DNA of 64,000 nt from Candidatus Aenigmatarchaeota archaeon (GCA_016187415.1 JACPJT010000001.1:1-64000); one strand, 5' to 3'; shown: positions 6,985 to 16,801, counted from the stretch's first letter. Translations and numbers: made by a program. Notes: generated by a model from the letters alone, not told the origin.

Positions 6985-7931
6985 ACGTTGTGAGTACTCA
7001 AGAAAGAATTGAAGAACTCGAAAACAGACTTTCAATTTTACATGCTTTAGTTGTCAATAACGCACCGATATTAGGAGATGCCGGTATAACTAGCAATTTA
7101 GATGCTGTGGATTTACTTGCTGCTAGAAAGGCAGAATTAGAAAAATTAAAACTTATGCAACATGACTTGGACAGGTCTGCTGCGGTGAGAAAAAGTTTAG
7201 AAGATCCAGCGCACATCGCTTCTCATAGTCCTGAATTTGTAGCTAGATACAACCGATTAACCGCAAGTTTCAGGCAAATGATGGAAACTCCCGATTCTGT
7301 ATTTGGAAGGCAAATGGACGCAACCGCTCGAGATCCGAACTATAAAACTTTATTAAAAGATGAAAGTTATCTGACAGACCTTTTGTCAGGCGGATACACA
7401 GATTTCAGAATTGTGCCACTTGTCGAAGAACGTTTACAACCAGAATCTAAAAGGAATCCCTTTGAGACAGAAAATTTATATGAAATAATAAATCCTCTAA
7501 AATATGAACATAAAATAATAAATAATTATTTGGAACTAACACGAAAAACAGCTAGATTATGTATTGTAGATAGACTTTACGCAAAAGATAGACAACTGGC
7601 TGAAGACTTGCTGAGACAAGTAAAAGAAACTCGTCAAAAGTTCGAAAGAGATATACAGCGAAGAGCGTTAAAGGAAGGCGATTACAATCACGCTGAATCA
7701 TTGGATGACGAAGTGGCAAGACTTAGAATAACACGCGATTATGAAGTTGTATACTGTATAGCAGAAAGTGATTTTGAAAGGAAGATTGATAGTATTTTCT
7801 CAACATCGGGATTTTTCGACACGAGTCACAAGAAAGATTTGGAAGAAATTGGTAGAGTGCCTGAGAGTAACTATTTTTCTAGAGATACCCGACCGCACGC
7901 CTTCAGTGAGTCATATAAGAAAAGACAATAA
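6981..7931 (+). CDS. Uncharacterised coiled-coil protein
   Basis: 316 residues; family not recognised. Heptad-like helices at 8-25 and 50-75 (QERIEELENRLSIL, ARKAELEKLKLMQHDL) and again at 185-245 suggest a long coiled-coil or helical bundle. There is no signal peptide or membrane segment. The GTG at 6981 overlaps the tfb stop; a second GTG at 6990 is equally possible. AT-rich codon use differs from tfb and matches the other orphan genes here, so it may be a later arrival. Confidence 0.75.
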   Translation: MNVVSTQERIEELENRLSILHALVVNNAPILGDAGITSNLDAVDLLAARKAELEKLKLMQHDLDRSAAVRKSLEDPAHIASHSPEFVARYNRLTASFRQMMETPDSVFGRQMDATARDPNYKTLLKDESYLTDLLSGGYTDFRIVPLVEERLQPESKRNPFETENLYEIINPLKYEHKIINNYLELTRKTARLCIVDRLYAKDRQLAEDLLRQVKETRQKFERDIQRRALKEGDYNHAESLDDEVARLRITRDYEVVYCIAESDFERKIDSIFSTSGFFDTSHKKDLEEIGRVPESNYFSRDTRPHAFSESYKKRQ

Positions 7932-8017
7932 TGATAAATCTTCTAGGATAACTATTTTTTGAGATTTCACGCCATTTATTGCATATGAATTTAATTTAGA
8001 ATCTCAATCTAATAATC

Positions 8018-8557
8018 ATGAAACCCAGCATTGGCCAAGGCGACAAAGGCACAACTTCCTTGTTCGGCGGCAAAAAAGTCAGCAAAGCGGATATACGGGT
8101 TCAAGCCTATGGCGAAGTGGACGAGCTCAATTCTTTCATAGGTCTGGTGCGTGCAATCAATAGTCGGAAAGAGATAGATCCGATGTTGGAAAAAATCCAG
8201 GAAAATTTATTTGTCTTGGGTTCACAACTGGCTTCAGCTTACGAAAATCCCAGTCTGCCCCAGCTGACCAAGGACGATATCGAATTCCTTGAAGACAATA
8301 TTGTAAATTTTGAAAAGGGTTCAAAGGAGCTGAGAAAATTCATTCTCCCCACAGGATACCCGACTGCAGCATTGTTGCATGTTGCCAGATCAGTATGCAG
8401 AAGAACAGAGCGCATTATAGTGGCGCTATCAAAACTAAGGAAAATGAATGAAAATGCGATTCCGTATATAAATCGTTTGTCTGACCTGTTGTTCGCCCTA
8501 GCCAGGTACGTAAACAAAAAAGAAGATAAAGAAGAGCACGAATGGATATCTAAGTGA
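8018..8557 (+). CDS. PduO-type cob(I)alamin adenosyltransferase
   Basis: 179 residues. It transfers the adenosyl group of ATP to cob(I)alamin to make coenzyme B12. Motifs present are GDKGTTSLFGGKKVSKAD near the N-terminus (ATP loop), RVQAYGEVDELNSFIGL, FILPTGYPTAALLHVAR, and RSVCRRTERIIVAL with the family's paired Arg. No other cobalamin gene and no B12-dependent enzyme is visible, so salvage of host cobamide is the simplest role (inference). The stop overlaps the start of the next gene. Confidence 0.92.
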   Translation: MKPSIGQGDKGTTSLFGGKKVSKADIRVQAYGEVDELNSFIGLVRAINSRKEIDPMLEKIQENLFVLGSQLASAYENPSLPQLTKDDIEFLEDNIVNFEKGSKELRKFILPTGYPTAALLHVARSVCRRTERIIVALSKLRKMNENAIPYINRLSDLLFALARYVNKKEDKEEHEWISK

Positions 8558-8856
8558 TTCTATTGGGGCTTGAACACAAGATTACAGGTGTCATGCATCT
8601 GGGCGCATTGTCTATTATAGCATTGCATTTATTTACTGGCTCGATACAGCAGTCATATGTAATAATAGCTTCGCTTTTCTTCATCGTGAAAGGTATAGCA
8701 TTTACACTCATGAAGCAAAATCCGTTAAGTCTTTTGGATACAGTCGCTGGCGTTTATCTGATGTTCCCTGTTTTGGGTATATTTTCCATTTCTCTGTTGA
8801 ATATTATTTTCATCGTTTTTTTGGCGCAGAAAGGGCTGATTTACTTATTGAAATGA
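8554..8856 (+). CDS. Small multi-span membrane protein
   Basis: 100 residues, mostly hydrophobic. There are three or four transmembrane helices (about 12-30, 35-52, 62-80 and 82-98) and short polar loops. The GTG start overlaps the stop of the adenosyltransferase gene by 4 nt, so the two are translationally coupled. The family is not recognised. Its link with the cobalamin enzyme could mean cobamide uptake or membrane anchoring, but nothing in the sequence shows this. Confidence 0.75.
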   Translation: MILLGLEHKITGVMHLGALSIIALHLFTGSIQQSYVIIASLFFIVKGIAFTLMKQNPLSLLDTVAGVYLMFPVLGIFSISLLNIIFIVFLAQKGLIYLLK

Positions 8857-8857
8857 A

Positions 8858-9655
8858 TTAGCTTAGCATCTTCCTGAATTTTATCATCGAATCCTTGGCG
8901 TCTTTCTTGCTTGTGAAGACTTCGAAAGTTATCGTTTTGTCATAACCGATTTGCTTTAGCCACTTGGCCGTCTGCTCAAAATTTATTTTTCCCTTGCCCA
9001 AAGGCAAGTGCTCGTCCCACTTGCCGTGGTTGTCATGCATGTGGATGTGTTCCAGTTTATTCTTGAACATGAATATGTAGTCCTTGATTCCGTCCATGCC
9101 ATTTTCAATAAATGCATGCCCTATGTCTAAATGGACTTTTAAATTGGGAACACTGTCAATAACGAATTTATAATCTTTGATATCAACCACTGATTTTTTC
9201 TGCTGGTTGGAATTTTCCAGCATCACCATGATGTTTTTAGAATTCGCGTATCTGGCCACTTCCCTCAAACTTTTGACGATGTTATCAACAATCAATTTAT
9301 GATATGGTTTGTATTCTTCTACAAGCCCGATTGAGTAGAGATGGAAATTAATTTTTTTTATGCCAAGCAACTCGGCAGCATCTATGCTTTTATTGGCTTC
9401 TCTGATCCATACTTCCCTCACCAAGTCGTATCCGCCGCCAAAATCAATCCACCACGCCGTATGGGCAAGCGGAGGGAATTTAAACTCCTTGACAAGATTC
9501 CGGATCTTGTGGCTGTTCCTGTGAACGACTTCAGGAGAACCGCCAGGCATTTCTATGCCCAATTCAGCATAATCAAAACCAAGTTTCAGTATAGAATTAA
9601 TCTCTTCCAAAATATCATTAGCAGGATTTGTTATCATGCCGAATTTGATTGTCAT
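8858..9655 (-). CDS. Sugar-phosphate isomerase/epimerase-like TIM barrel
   Basis: 265 residues of the xylose isomerase-like / AP endonuclease family 2 fold. Metal-binding positions are suggested by PPLAHTAWW, INFHLYS, MVMLENSN, VHLDIGHAFIENG, EHIHMHDNHGKWDEHLPLGKGKINF and TITFEVF, which follow the family order of His, Glu, Asp and His ligands. The substrate cannot be told from sequence; members act on keto-sugars, inosose or abasic DNA. It ends a minus-strand run shared with the nucleotidyltransferase genes. Confidence 0.85.
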   Translation of the reverse strand: MTIKFGMITNPANDILEEINSILKLGFDYAELGIEMPGGSPEVVHRNSHKIRNLVKEFKFPPLAHTAWWIDFGGGYDLVREVWIREANKSIDAAELLGIKKINFHLYSIGLVEEYKPYHKLIVDNIVKSLREVARYANSKNIMVMLENSNQQKKSVVDIKDYKFVIDSVPNLKVHLDIGHAFIENGMDGIKDYIFMFKNKLEHIHMHDNHGKWDEHLPLGKGKINFEQTAKWLKQIGYDKTITFEVFTSKKDAKDSMIKFRKMLS

Positions 9656-9658
9656 ACT

Positions 9659-10924
9659 TCACTGTTCGGACTCTTCTTCAGAAATACCTTTGTCTTTCAA
9701 TACCTTGGCCAAATCCCTGATGAGTTTCCTGACATATTCCCTCATCTCGTAAACTTCCCTGTCGGGTATTTCTGTTATTTTCTTCTCACCGGAAAGTTTT
9801 TTCATCTGTTCTATCCTGTTCCACACATCAAGATAATAAGGTTCAACCAATCTTGTATCGATGAATTCTTTCTTGAATTCTTCCGATACGTTTCCAACAC
9901 GCTTTGCAACTTCGTCTTCCCGCATGCTCTCAGGCATTTTCTTCAAGCTCTTTATCGCCGTAATGGCGGCCTTGTACATGACATCATGGGTCCTCTCCAG
10001 TATTTTTTCCTTCTTTCTAATCTCAAGCGCGTTCAGCAGCCCGAACATCTTGTCGACAAACTTTTCCGACTTGTCAATCCACTCATCAATAACAGCGCCA
10101 GAAACATCCATCAATTCCTTATGCTCAATCTTCTTCCTGATTTCAATAATATCTCTCAGCCAATCCGCATATTGCTGTTCAAGGATTCCCGGCTTGACCA
10201 GATGCAAAACAACCTCGTCATACGCCTTGCTTGGCACGGGCGGCGCCAGTCCCATGAACATCAAAACAGCTTGAGACGAATTAAGTATCGCATAATAGCA
10301 GTCTTCAGCCAGCATGAGCAACTTGACAGTCTTGGCGCGGTTCAATTTCTTCGGCGCGCCTTCCATGTAGCTCTCTATGGCTTCTCTTGTTGCTGGAATC
10401 TTTCCCATTTCCAGCAATCTTTTAATCGGCGCGAAAAATCCCGTATCGTAAATTGGCATGCCTTCCTTGATAAAATTGTAAATTATAGGATGCGCGACTC
10501 TTGCGTAATCCCAGAATTCTGTCAATGTGTATACCGGTTGGATGGAAAGGAGATTGATCTTCTCTTCTTTGCCGTCCGGAGTCTTGACGCTTATCCACGC
10601 GTCCGGCATATCATCTGCCATCTTTAACAAATCAGCGTCTATCTTGTCAAGCAGTTCACTCGTTAAATCGAATGTGGCATCGTCAACCACGACAAAAATG
10701 TCTATGTCGCTTTTCGGTTTGAATTCTTCCCTGACAACAGAACCCATCATTACGATTGCCTTGATATACTGTCCGTATTTGTCCAAAACCTTTTTTGCAT
10801 AATGATTGACAAGTTCCATTCTTTTTTCCTTTGTCTCCAGCTTTGGTTCTGGATTAGAAGGGACAACAGAACTAATATTTTTATCTTCTGGCAATTGCTC
10901 GTCTTCCGGTTTTCTTTTAGGCAT
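9659..10924 (-). CDS. Nucleotidyltransferase-domain protein A
   Basis: 421 residues. The nucleotidyltransferase core (about 35-130) has the signature GSVVREEFKPKSDIDIFVVVDD: a G-S pair, then D-x-D for metal binding. A long, largely helical region (about 160-400) follows, which might be HEPN-like. The N-terminus is charged and low complexity. Substrate unknown. The neighbour at 10936 is a shorter paralogue with the same order of motifs, including TLTEFW and YDTGF.APIKRLLEMG-type stretches, so the pair arose by duplication and may act together. Confidence 0.82.
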   Translation of the reverse strand: MPKRKPEDEQLPEDKNISSVVPSNPEPKLETKEKRMELVNHYAKKVLDKYGQYIKAIVMMGSVVREEFKPKSDIDIFVVVDDATFDLTSELLDKIDADLLKMADDMPDAWISVKTPDGKEEKINLLSIQPVYTLTEFWDYARVAHPIIYNFIKEGMPIYDTGFFAPIKRLLEMGKIPATREAIESYMEGAPKKLNRAKTVKLLMLAEDCYYAILNSSQAVLMFMGLAPPVPSKAYDEVVLHLVKPGILEQQYADWLRDIIEIRKKIEHKELMDVSGAVIDEWIDKSEKFVDKMFGLLNALEIRKKEKILERTHDVMYKAAITAIKSLKKMPESMREDEVAKRVGNVSEEFKKEFIDTRLVEPYYLDVWNRIEQMKKLSGEKKITEIPDREVYEMREYVRKLIRDLAKVLKDKGISEEESEQ

Positions 10925-10935
10925 AATTTACCACA

Positions 10936-11784
10936 CTATAATTCTTCGCCAATAAAATCTTTAGGCAATAATTTCTGCAGACCATCAATGATGTCTTTAG
11001 CCAATCCTAGGGCCTCATTCAAGTGGTCAGTTGTGACTTCCTTGATTTCCCCGTGGTCGATGTTCTTCCATAACTTGTCAAGTTCCACAAACCTTTCAAC
11101 ATAAACCTTGTCCAGTTTCTTCTCTTTCACGAGTTTCTCCAAAAATTCAGGCGCTTTCTTATAGTCAGGAGTTTCCTTGTAATAGTGCATGGTAACCGCC
11201 TGAACAATGTCTAATGCGGTGTATCTCAATTCGAAAACCATCGATTTTATGTCAAGTTTTATCTTCTTGTATCGGGTGCTTGCGGCCCTTGCCTTCAAGC
11301 TTATGGTCTCATCGCTCGGTGGAATCAGTCCCATATGGAGCATTCTTTGTATAGGCTTGATAAAACCAGTATCGTATATCGCGAGCCCGTATCTCAAAAA
11401 GTTTGAGAATTCAGGCGAACCGACTCTTATAGACTGCCAGAATTCTGTCAGTGTGTGCGCCTGTATGTGAAGTTCTTTGAACTCGCTTGCCAGCAGATAA
11501 AGGTGATCGATCACGCTGTTCAGGTCTTCAGAAGCTTTTGTGACAGTATCGTCAATGATAATCCAGACATCGATGTCAGAACCTTTAACCATGGTTCCCT
11601 TGACGGCCGAACCGAAAATAAGGACAGATTTTATCAGTTCACCATACTGTTTTCTTATGGTATTTGTGAATCCTATTACCTTGTCAATGACTTCTTTCTG
11701 GCTGACGGTAGGAACCTGTTGCTTTGTCTCCTTTTTAACAAGTTCCGTGTCTTCCAGCTCTTCTTCCAATGTTTCAAAAGGCAT
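10936..11784 (-). CDS. Nucleotidyltransferase-domain protein B
   Basis: About 282 residues, paralogous to the gene downstream. The signature is LIFGSAVKGTMVKGSDIDVWIIIDD, with the D-x-D pair intact. Shared motifs with its neighbour are HTLTEFWQSIRVG and YDTGFIKPIQRMLHMGLIP. The C-terminal third is helical. The start is the ATG preceded by GTGAT at the genome's usual spacing, rather than the GTG nine bases upstream. It opens the minus-strand pair. Which base or protein it modifies is unknown. Confidence 0.82.
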   Translation of the reverse strand: MPFETLEEELEDTELVKKETKQQVPTVSQKEVIDKVIGFTNTIRKQYGELIKSVLIFGSAVKGTMVKGSDIDVWIIIDDTVTKASEDLNSVIDHLYLLASEFKELHIQAHTLTEFWQSIRVGSPEFSNFLRYGLAIYDTGFIKPIQRMLHMGLIPPSDETISLKARAASTRYKKIKLDIKSMVFELRYTALDIVQAVTMHYYKETPDYKKAPEFLEKLVKEKKLDKVYVERFVELDKLWKNIDHGEIKEVTTDHLNEALGLAKDIIDGLQKLLPKDFIGEEL

Positions 11785-11845
11785 AAATATCACTTGATTT
11801 GTTTATATATAAACCTTACTGTTACTTGAAAGTGATGAAAATCAG

Positions 11846-13672
11846 TTACCTTAATTCCTCTTTCTTCCATTTCTCTGGTGTCATGCCGGGTTTGGCTAGG
11901 GCGTCCTTGCCCAATGCCGTGTGTTCCTCTTCTGGGATTATTATCAATCCTTTCAACGGGTCTCTGGCGTGTTCCCTGATGATTACCATCTGTCTTTCAG
12001 TTGACAGGACGCCTTCTGGAGATATGCCATAAAATTCTAATGGGAGTTTGCTCGGTTCTATGTCCTTTTCCAAATTTTCTTTTATCTGCCTTAATGCGAG
12101 CACTGCCGTTTTTGTTATTTCCTGCGGGTTCTGCCCGCCGCCCCTTTCAAAAACAAGATAGCCATCCTTGAATCCCAAACCCCTAAGCTGAAAGAGCCAG
12201 CGGTAAATTTTGAACTGCTGGTCTGATGGAATTTCGAAAGGGTTGTGCCAATGAATAGGAAGCGGTTCGTAAATATGGACAGCCCTAACATAGCTGCCGA
12301 AGTCAGACGAGTCTTTTTTCATATGGTCGAATTCTTTACCCGGGTCCACAGCATTATGTAACCAATGGTTAAGGTCTATTAAAAGTTTTATCCGATCGGT
12401 CTTTAAAGTCTGTTCGGCGGCTTTAGCAAAGTAATACATGTGTTCAGCACGAATAATTCTCTGCAAGCCTTCTATCTGACCTTCACTATATTCAGGGTTC
12501 TCGAAAACCAGTTGTACTTTAATTTCTTTCAATTTTTCAATTGCAGATTTTGTATAAAATGGATTTTTTTCTCTTTCCGGATTTTTTTTAAGCATCTCAC
12601 CCGTATACTCCTTTAGAACATCTGCTTCAAAATGGCCCAGAACATATCTGCTTGCAACCATTGCAACAATTTCTGGGTCGAGGTATATTTCTCCCGTCTT
12701 GGTATTTACAAGTTTTTTTGGAGACCACTTCTTTTCAAGGTCTTCCATTGATCTGTCTTGGAAATACATTTTCCACAAAGGCTCGTTAGGATCATTTTTT
12801 TTAAATTCGAGATATTTGGCTACTAGAACATATGCCAATTCCTCGTCTGTTATAGCGCCTTTTATAAATCGTATCGCAGTTGCCTCTTCCCATTCTTTAT
12901 ATATATCGTCCGATATCTGGCCGTCTGATGGATTCAGATCACTATGCCGTCTTAATATTTCTTGGAATAAATTTTCTTCTGTTGGTGGAATTCCTTGTCT
13001 TCCAAGGTCTTGAGAAATTTCTTCGACTTCTTGCTGATGATTAATATAATAATTTCGGATATTTCTCGCACGTATCTGCGATGCCATTCTATTCTTAACG
13101 TCTTCTGTGCTTGTAATTGCAATAGGAACTTCTCTTCCATAAACCAGAAGCAGTATATCCCTTTTAAACCATTCCTTCAATTCGGAGTTTTCCTCTAACA
13201 AATCTGACCAAGAATTTCTTCCCGTAAAATCAAGCATGACAGTTCCAGCCAATCTGTACCTCTCAGCAAAATACCCGATTGACATCATGTTTGAGATATG
13301 GAAATCAATATAGCCGGGCAGATACTTGCTCATATCTTTCGGTTTCACAAATTTGTCGTACATCGCATCCATGTACTGGTGCAGTCTTCTATGCGCCTGT
13401 CGCCATATCTGCTGTTGAGCTGTTTCGAATGCGACGGTTTGTCCGATTTCCCCGTGCATAACCCACTTCACACCAAGACTGTCAATCAGTCTTTTGATTG
13501 TAATTTCGACTTCCGGTTCAAACAATTCAGCCGACGTATAAGTTTCCATATCAGCCTGTACGATATTTACACCGTATGTCAGGATGGATGGGATTTTTTT
13601 CCCTAGACCCATTAGATTAGGATCTCTGCCGATGCTTCCGATACCGCTTGATACTGTCAAGTAATATGTCAC
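11846..13672 (-). CDS. Large uncharacterised protein, possible TIM-barrel enzyme
   Basis: 608 residues; family not recognised. The C-terminal 180 residues contain LLIDLNHWLHN, VRAVHIYEPLPIHWHNPFEI and GYLVFERGGGQNPQE. The spaced Asp/His/Glu at strand ends is reminiscent of the xylose isomerase-like barrel. The N-terminus has GVNIVQADMETY and GVKWVMHGEIGQ, and a helical insertion (about 200-330) lies between. No membrane segment. Its stop-to-start spacing with the 598-residue gene upstream is 2 nt, so the two are cotranscribed and probably partners. A metal-dependent hydrolase or isomerase is my guess only. Confidence 0.8.
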   Translation of the reverse strand: MTYYLTVSSGIGSIGRDPNLMGLGKKIPSILTYGVNIVQADMETYTSAELFEPEVEITIKRLIDSLGVKWVMHGEIGQTVAFETAQQQIWRQAHRRLHQYMDAMYDKFVKPKDMSKYLPGYIDFHISNMMSIGYFAERYRLAGTVMLDFTGRNSWSDLLEENSELKEWFKRDILLLVYGREVPIAITSTEDVKNRMASQIRARNIRNYYINHQQEVEEISQDLGRQGIPPTEENLFQEILRRHSDLNPSDGQISDDIYKEWEEATAIRFIKGAITDEELAYVLVAKYLEFKKNDPNEPLWKMYFQDRSMEDLEKKWSPKKLVNTKTGEIYLDPEIVAMVASRYVLGHFEADVLKEYTGEMLKKNPEREKNPFYTKSAIEKLKEIKVQLVFENPEYSEGQIEGLQRIIRAEHMYYFAKAAEQTLKTDRIKLLIDLNHWLHNAVDPGKEFDHMKKDSSDFGSYVRAVHIYEPLPIHWHNPFEIPSDQQFKIYRWLFQLRGLGFKDGYLVFERGGGQNPQEITKTAVLALRQIKENLEKDIEPSKLPLEFYGISPEGVLSTERQMVIIREHARDPLKGLIIIPEEEHTALGKDALAKPGMTPEKWKKEELR

Positions 13673-13674
13673 AT

Positions 13675-15471
13675 CTACACCCTTATTGCAGGCACACCCG
13701 AGCCGCGTTGAAGGTACCTTAGAACAAACAAATATCCTTGGTACATGGTTTCCAATTGGAACATTTCAGCCAGCCTGTCATCTACGGCGAATTCATACGG
13801 CCCTCTCGCCCTGAGTATGTCAAATTTTAATCCGAATGTGTTGTCTAGGAATTTACCAAATTTAGTCCTCAGCTTGTCCATTTCGGCAAACATATTTTTC
13901 TGGTCGGATTTTTTTTCCTTGCCTTCATCTGGTTTACCACCAAAAATTTCCGGATAGCGTTCTTTTGCAACTTCCGATATTTCCTTGAACACAGGAATAC
14001 TGCCAGTCTCACTAACCAACCCCTGCTCGCCCAGCAACTGACCAATGTAATTTTCCATTTGTTTTTCGCGCGCAATGAGTTCGAGTAAAGTTACAATGAC
14101 CACATTTTGTGTCCTGTTTTGTACAGTCATGTTTGTTATCATCAGGTTTTCCATTTCAGTGCCGTTAGGCAACTTTATGACCGCCCTTTCAAACGGCAGA
14201 TCCAGAAATACGAAATACGGGCTGTACGTCCAAGTCATACCAGGCGCCACAAATTCCCCTATTTTCGAGTAAGATTCACCGCCGCGAGTTTCCAAAGCCT
14301 TTCTGAGAAAGAGATTAGTCAGGCGTTTTCTTGCGTCATAAATATCACCGGCGTTAAGCTTGACTTTGTAGTAGTTTTCTACTTTCGGCAGGTATCTTAG
14401 GACAATTTCGTCTATAGAAGGTTCCACAGGCAATGCAGGAACCAGCATATCGCGGTCGGATATCTTCTTCCCAGCCACGAGTTCTTCAATCTGGTCCCTT
14501 GTGAAGCCGGCTTTTCTAATCGGTATTTCGTCGAGGTAATCGCGAGTAACTTTATACTTTTCTGCCGGCGCAAACGGTAAGATCGCCCAGATTCTGGTGT
14601 TGTCAATTGAAAATGCCTGCGACGCAGCCGGAAAGAAAGCTTTCAATGAGCCCGCCCTGCCGCCACCTCCTTCCAATGAATCGTTTATCATTTTGTACCT
14701 AGCTACGACCGGCTTTAGCATTTCCGAATACTTTTCTATCGATGTCTTTCTTGCTTCTGTTAACCTTAGGACATTTTGATATCTCTCTTTCAAAGTCGGT
14801 TTGAACAGGTTGTCCTTCCATTCAACAAAAAGTTTGTTTTTAGTCCCAAGAACAGCACCTTCAGCTTCAGATATTTCGTACCTTTCAGAAATCTTTTTCT
14901 GGTCGGTGTCCTTATCATCTAGGCGCATAAAATCCACGATTATGGTGGGCCACCTTTGCGTAATTGACCTTATAGAAATGTCTCCTGTATGGGCGTCAAC
15001 CTGGTCGATGAAAACCGAACGCAGCGTCTGCAGTCCTTCTTTCTGCAATTTCGCACCCTCTTCAGCTTCTTCCTTTTTCTTCGCTTTCAGCAGCTTCAGG
15101 CCCTTTTCAATCTTTGTATAATAATCCAGATACTCTTGGTATTTTCTCAGGTCGTGTGAAACCAAATCATAATCGTGTATCGCAGTTGCGATTTGCGCAA
15201 GGCCGGATTTCATTTGCGCCTCCAAAGCTTCCTTTTGGTGTATGGTCAATTCCCAGTATTGCTTGAACATCGGAGAAACGTTTATGCTTTCATCCATCTT
15301 GAAAACAAAAAAGCCGTTTTTCCCAAGCTGGAACATAAGCGAATAGTACAGGCCGCTCAGTGATCCCATGGGTCCTGTAAGGTCAAGATAAATCTCTGAT
15401 TCAAACGGGTTGGCGTTTATTCCCATACCGGGATCTGTGTCCAAAATGAACTCTTTCACGACATTAGACAT
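13675..15471 (-). CDS. Large uncharacterised protein, partner of the 608-residue gene
   Basis: 598 residues, not recognised. The region 85-150 is strongly helical and charged (GLKLLKAKKKEEAEEGAKLQKEG), likely a coiled coil. The centre has a mixed alpha/beta region with the glycine run EGGGGRAGS. The C-terminal half contains FVFLDLPFERAVIKLPNG and ends RYLQRGSGVPAIRV. There is no signal peptide. It starts the two-gene minus-strand unit with the 608-residue protein and sits next to nucleotidyltransferases and a paralogue pair on the plus strand. Native-like codon use suggests a core gene of the lineage. Confidence 0.8.
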   Translation of the reverse strand: MSNVVKEFILDTDPGMGINANPFESEIYLDLTGPMGSLSGLYYSLMFQLGKNGFFVFKMDESINVSPMFKQYWELTIHQKEALEAQMKSGLAQIATAIHDYDLVSHDLRKYQEYLDYYTKIEKGLKLLKAKKKEEAEEGAKLQKEGLQTLRSVFIDQVDAHTGDISIRSITQRWPTIIVDFMRLDDKDTDQKKISERYEISEAEGAVLGTKNKLFVEWKDNLFKPTLKERYQNVLRLTEARKTSIEKYSEMLKPVVARYKMINDSLEGGGGRAGSLKAFFPAASQAFSIDNTRIWAILPFAPAEKYKVTRDYLDEIPIRKAGFTRDQIEELVAGKKISDRDMLVPALPVEPSIDEIVLRYLPKVENYYKVKLNAGDIYDARKRLTNLFLRKALETRGGESYSKIGEFVAPGMTWTYSPYFVFLDLPFERAVIKLPNGTEMENLMITNMTVQNRTQNVVIVTLLELIAREKQMENYIGQLLGEQGLVSETGSIPVFKEISEVAKERYPEIFGGKPDEGKEKKSDQKNMFAEMDKLRTKFGKFLDNTFGLKFDILRARGPYEFAVDDRLAEMFQLETMYQGYLFVLRYLQRGSGVPAIRV

Positions 15472-15499
15472 TAAGTAATATTATGTATTTTTCTTTTCA

Positions 15500-15688
15500 T
15501 TAACTTTTAACCAGAAGGTATATTCCCACGCCTATGATGGCAAGGCCGATTACTATTATCACGCTTGCAAATTCATCGGGCATATAGCCGCCCCTACCGG
15601 GCGTCGAGGTATTCATACCAGGCAGGGCGACAACAAAAAAGAGACCTGTAAGGATAAGTATCCAGCCGAACAGCTTCTGAAGCACCAT
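15500..15688 (-). CDS. Small two-helix membrane protein
   Basis: 62 residues with two hydrophobic spans (about 5-24 and 41-60) and a short loop rich in Gly, Pro and Ser (GMNTSTPGRGGYMPDE). Both ends are probably on the same side. Family unknown. It lies 28 nt upstream of the 598-residue gene in the same direction, so it may be the first gene of that operon and provide a membrane anchor. That role is inferred from position only. Confidence 0.65.
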   Translation of the reverse strand: MVLQKLFGWILILTGLFFVVALPGMNTSTPGRGGYMPDEFASVIIVIGLAIIGVGIYLLVKS

Positions 15689-15749
15689 AATACTAATTGG
15701 TTGTATATACTTTTTAGCCTTAGATTCCTATATTTTATCAAGTGATAAT

Positions 15750-16277
15750 TTGCCAGTATTCGCAAGATCGAGAATCTTAATTCATGACTATTGCCTCATA
15801 CCGCGACCAACGGCTACTCTTGAATACACTGGTCCCAATCCGCAGAGGGCGTATGAATACATACGCAAACTTTTCGGGTCGTTGTTCAACGTTTCGGAAA
15901 AGGAGATACAGGAAAGAGAGTTCAGATGGGAAAAGGTTGCTGACGGCGAGAGTTTCCATGTGAGATGGGAAGTAATAAAGGATTTGGATTCGCACACATT
16001 CCAGGACATAACGATTACAATTGACGGTCTGGCGAGGCCAAGCAAGGAATTCGGAAAAGAGGGCAACCTGAAGATTGCATTTGAGGGGAAGATAAGGACC
16101 GAGTATCCTCAAGATACGATTTGGCAGAGAAGCCTTCTTTACGAAATGTTCCGTACTTTCTATCACAAGGTAATTTACCAGAGCATACGCAAGACGTACA
16201 TAGAGGAATGCCGTGCCTTGTTGTTGCAATTTACCGACGAAATAAAATCATTTTTCAACATACTACCAAAGATGTGA
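15750..16277 (+). CDS. Uncharacterised paralogue 1 of a gene pair
   Basis: 175 residues. It is homologous over its whole length to the next gene: both share E-x-EFRW (QEREFRWEKV, YEKEFRWDFT), a central beta region with a G-K pair, and a C-terminal helix with RKTYIEECR/RRNYIEECR. The TTG start is preceded by AGTGAT. No membrane span or known enzyme motif. The next gene begins 4 nt after its stop, so the two are coupled and probably form a heterodimer. Function unknown. Confidence 0.75.
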   Translation: MPVFARSRILIHDYCLIPRPTATLEYTGPNPQRAYEYIRKLFGSLFNVSEKEIQEREFRWEKVADGESFHVRWEVIKDLDSHTFQDITITIDGLARPSKEFGKEGNLKIAFEGKIRTEYPQDTIWQRSLLYEMFRTFYHKVIYQSIRKTYIEECRALLLQFTDEIKSFFNILPKM

Positions 16278-16281
16278 ACGA

Positions 16282-16797
16282 ATGCCAACATGGATATTGG
16301 AAGACGACTGTTTGACCCCTGAGAGAATAATACGGATCGATTTCAAAGGGGTGAACCCATTCAGAGTTTATTACAGGATGTCGGAGTTCCTCAAATTCAT
16401 ATTCGATGTCCGTGGAAAGGACGTATATGAAAAAGAATTTAGATGGGACTTCACGTCCGATCCGCGTGATTTTCTATCAAGATTCATCGTGAAGAAGAAG
16501 TATGACGAGTGGACCAATGCATGGATTGAGGCCAAGCTGCAGGGAAAACAACCGGCAGACTCCAATAAAGACGGTGAGGTGACTATCCTATTGACAGGCA
16601 AGTTGCAAACAAAATCGCCTGAAAGGACCGTTATGCAGAGGAGCACATTGTACAAATCCCTCAGATGGCTGTACTTCCGAACTCTTTATAATGACTTACG
16701 AAGAAATTATATAGAAGAATGCAGGATCAAAATTAATGATCTAAAGAGGACTCTAGAAAAAACTTTGGGGATATCGCCAGAAGTTGTGTTGAAGTGA
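16282..16797 (+). CDS. Uncharacterised paralogue 2 of a gene pair
   Basis: 171 residues, tandem duplicate of the preceding gene. Conserved features are FRVYYRMSEFLKFIF, YEKEFRWDF, LLTGKLQTKSPERTVMQRS and the C-terminal YIEECR helix. A DSNKDGE stretch breaks the central beta region. The gene is followed after 4 nt by a small coiled-coil gene, giving a tight three-gene operon. No function can be assigned. Confidence 0.75.
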   Translation: MPTWILEDDCLTPERIIRIDFKGVNPFRVYYRMSEFLKFIFDVRGKDVYEKEFRWDFTSDPRDFLSRFIVKKKYDEWTNAWIEAKLQGKQPADSNKDGEVTILLTGKLQTKSPERTVMQRSTLYKSLRWLYFRTLYNDLRRNYIEECRIKINDLKRTLEKTLGISPEVVLK

Positions 16798-16801
16798 TAA
16801 A

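Noticed and set aside
9341..10627. 428-codon open frame on the plus strand
   Set aside because: It lies opposite the nucleotidyltransferase and TIM-barrel genes, has a Phe/His/Arg-rich composition typical of antisense frames, and no motifs.
14801..15121. Ser-rich plus-strand frames opposite the 598-residue gene and other genes
   Set aside because: They are antisense shadows of well-formed minus-strand genes and show no independent signals.
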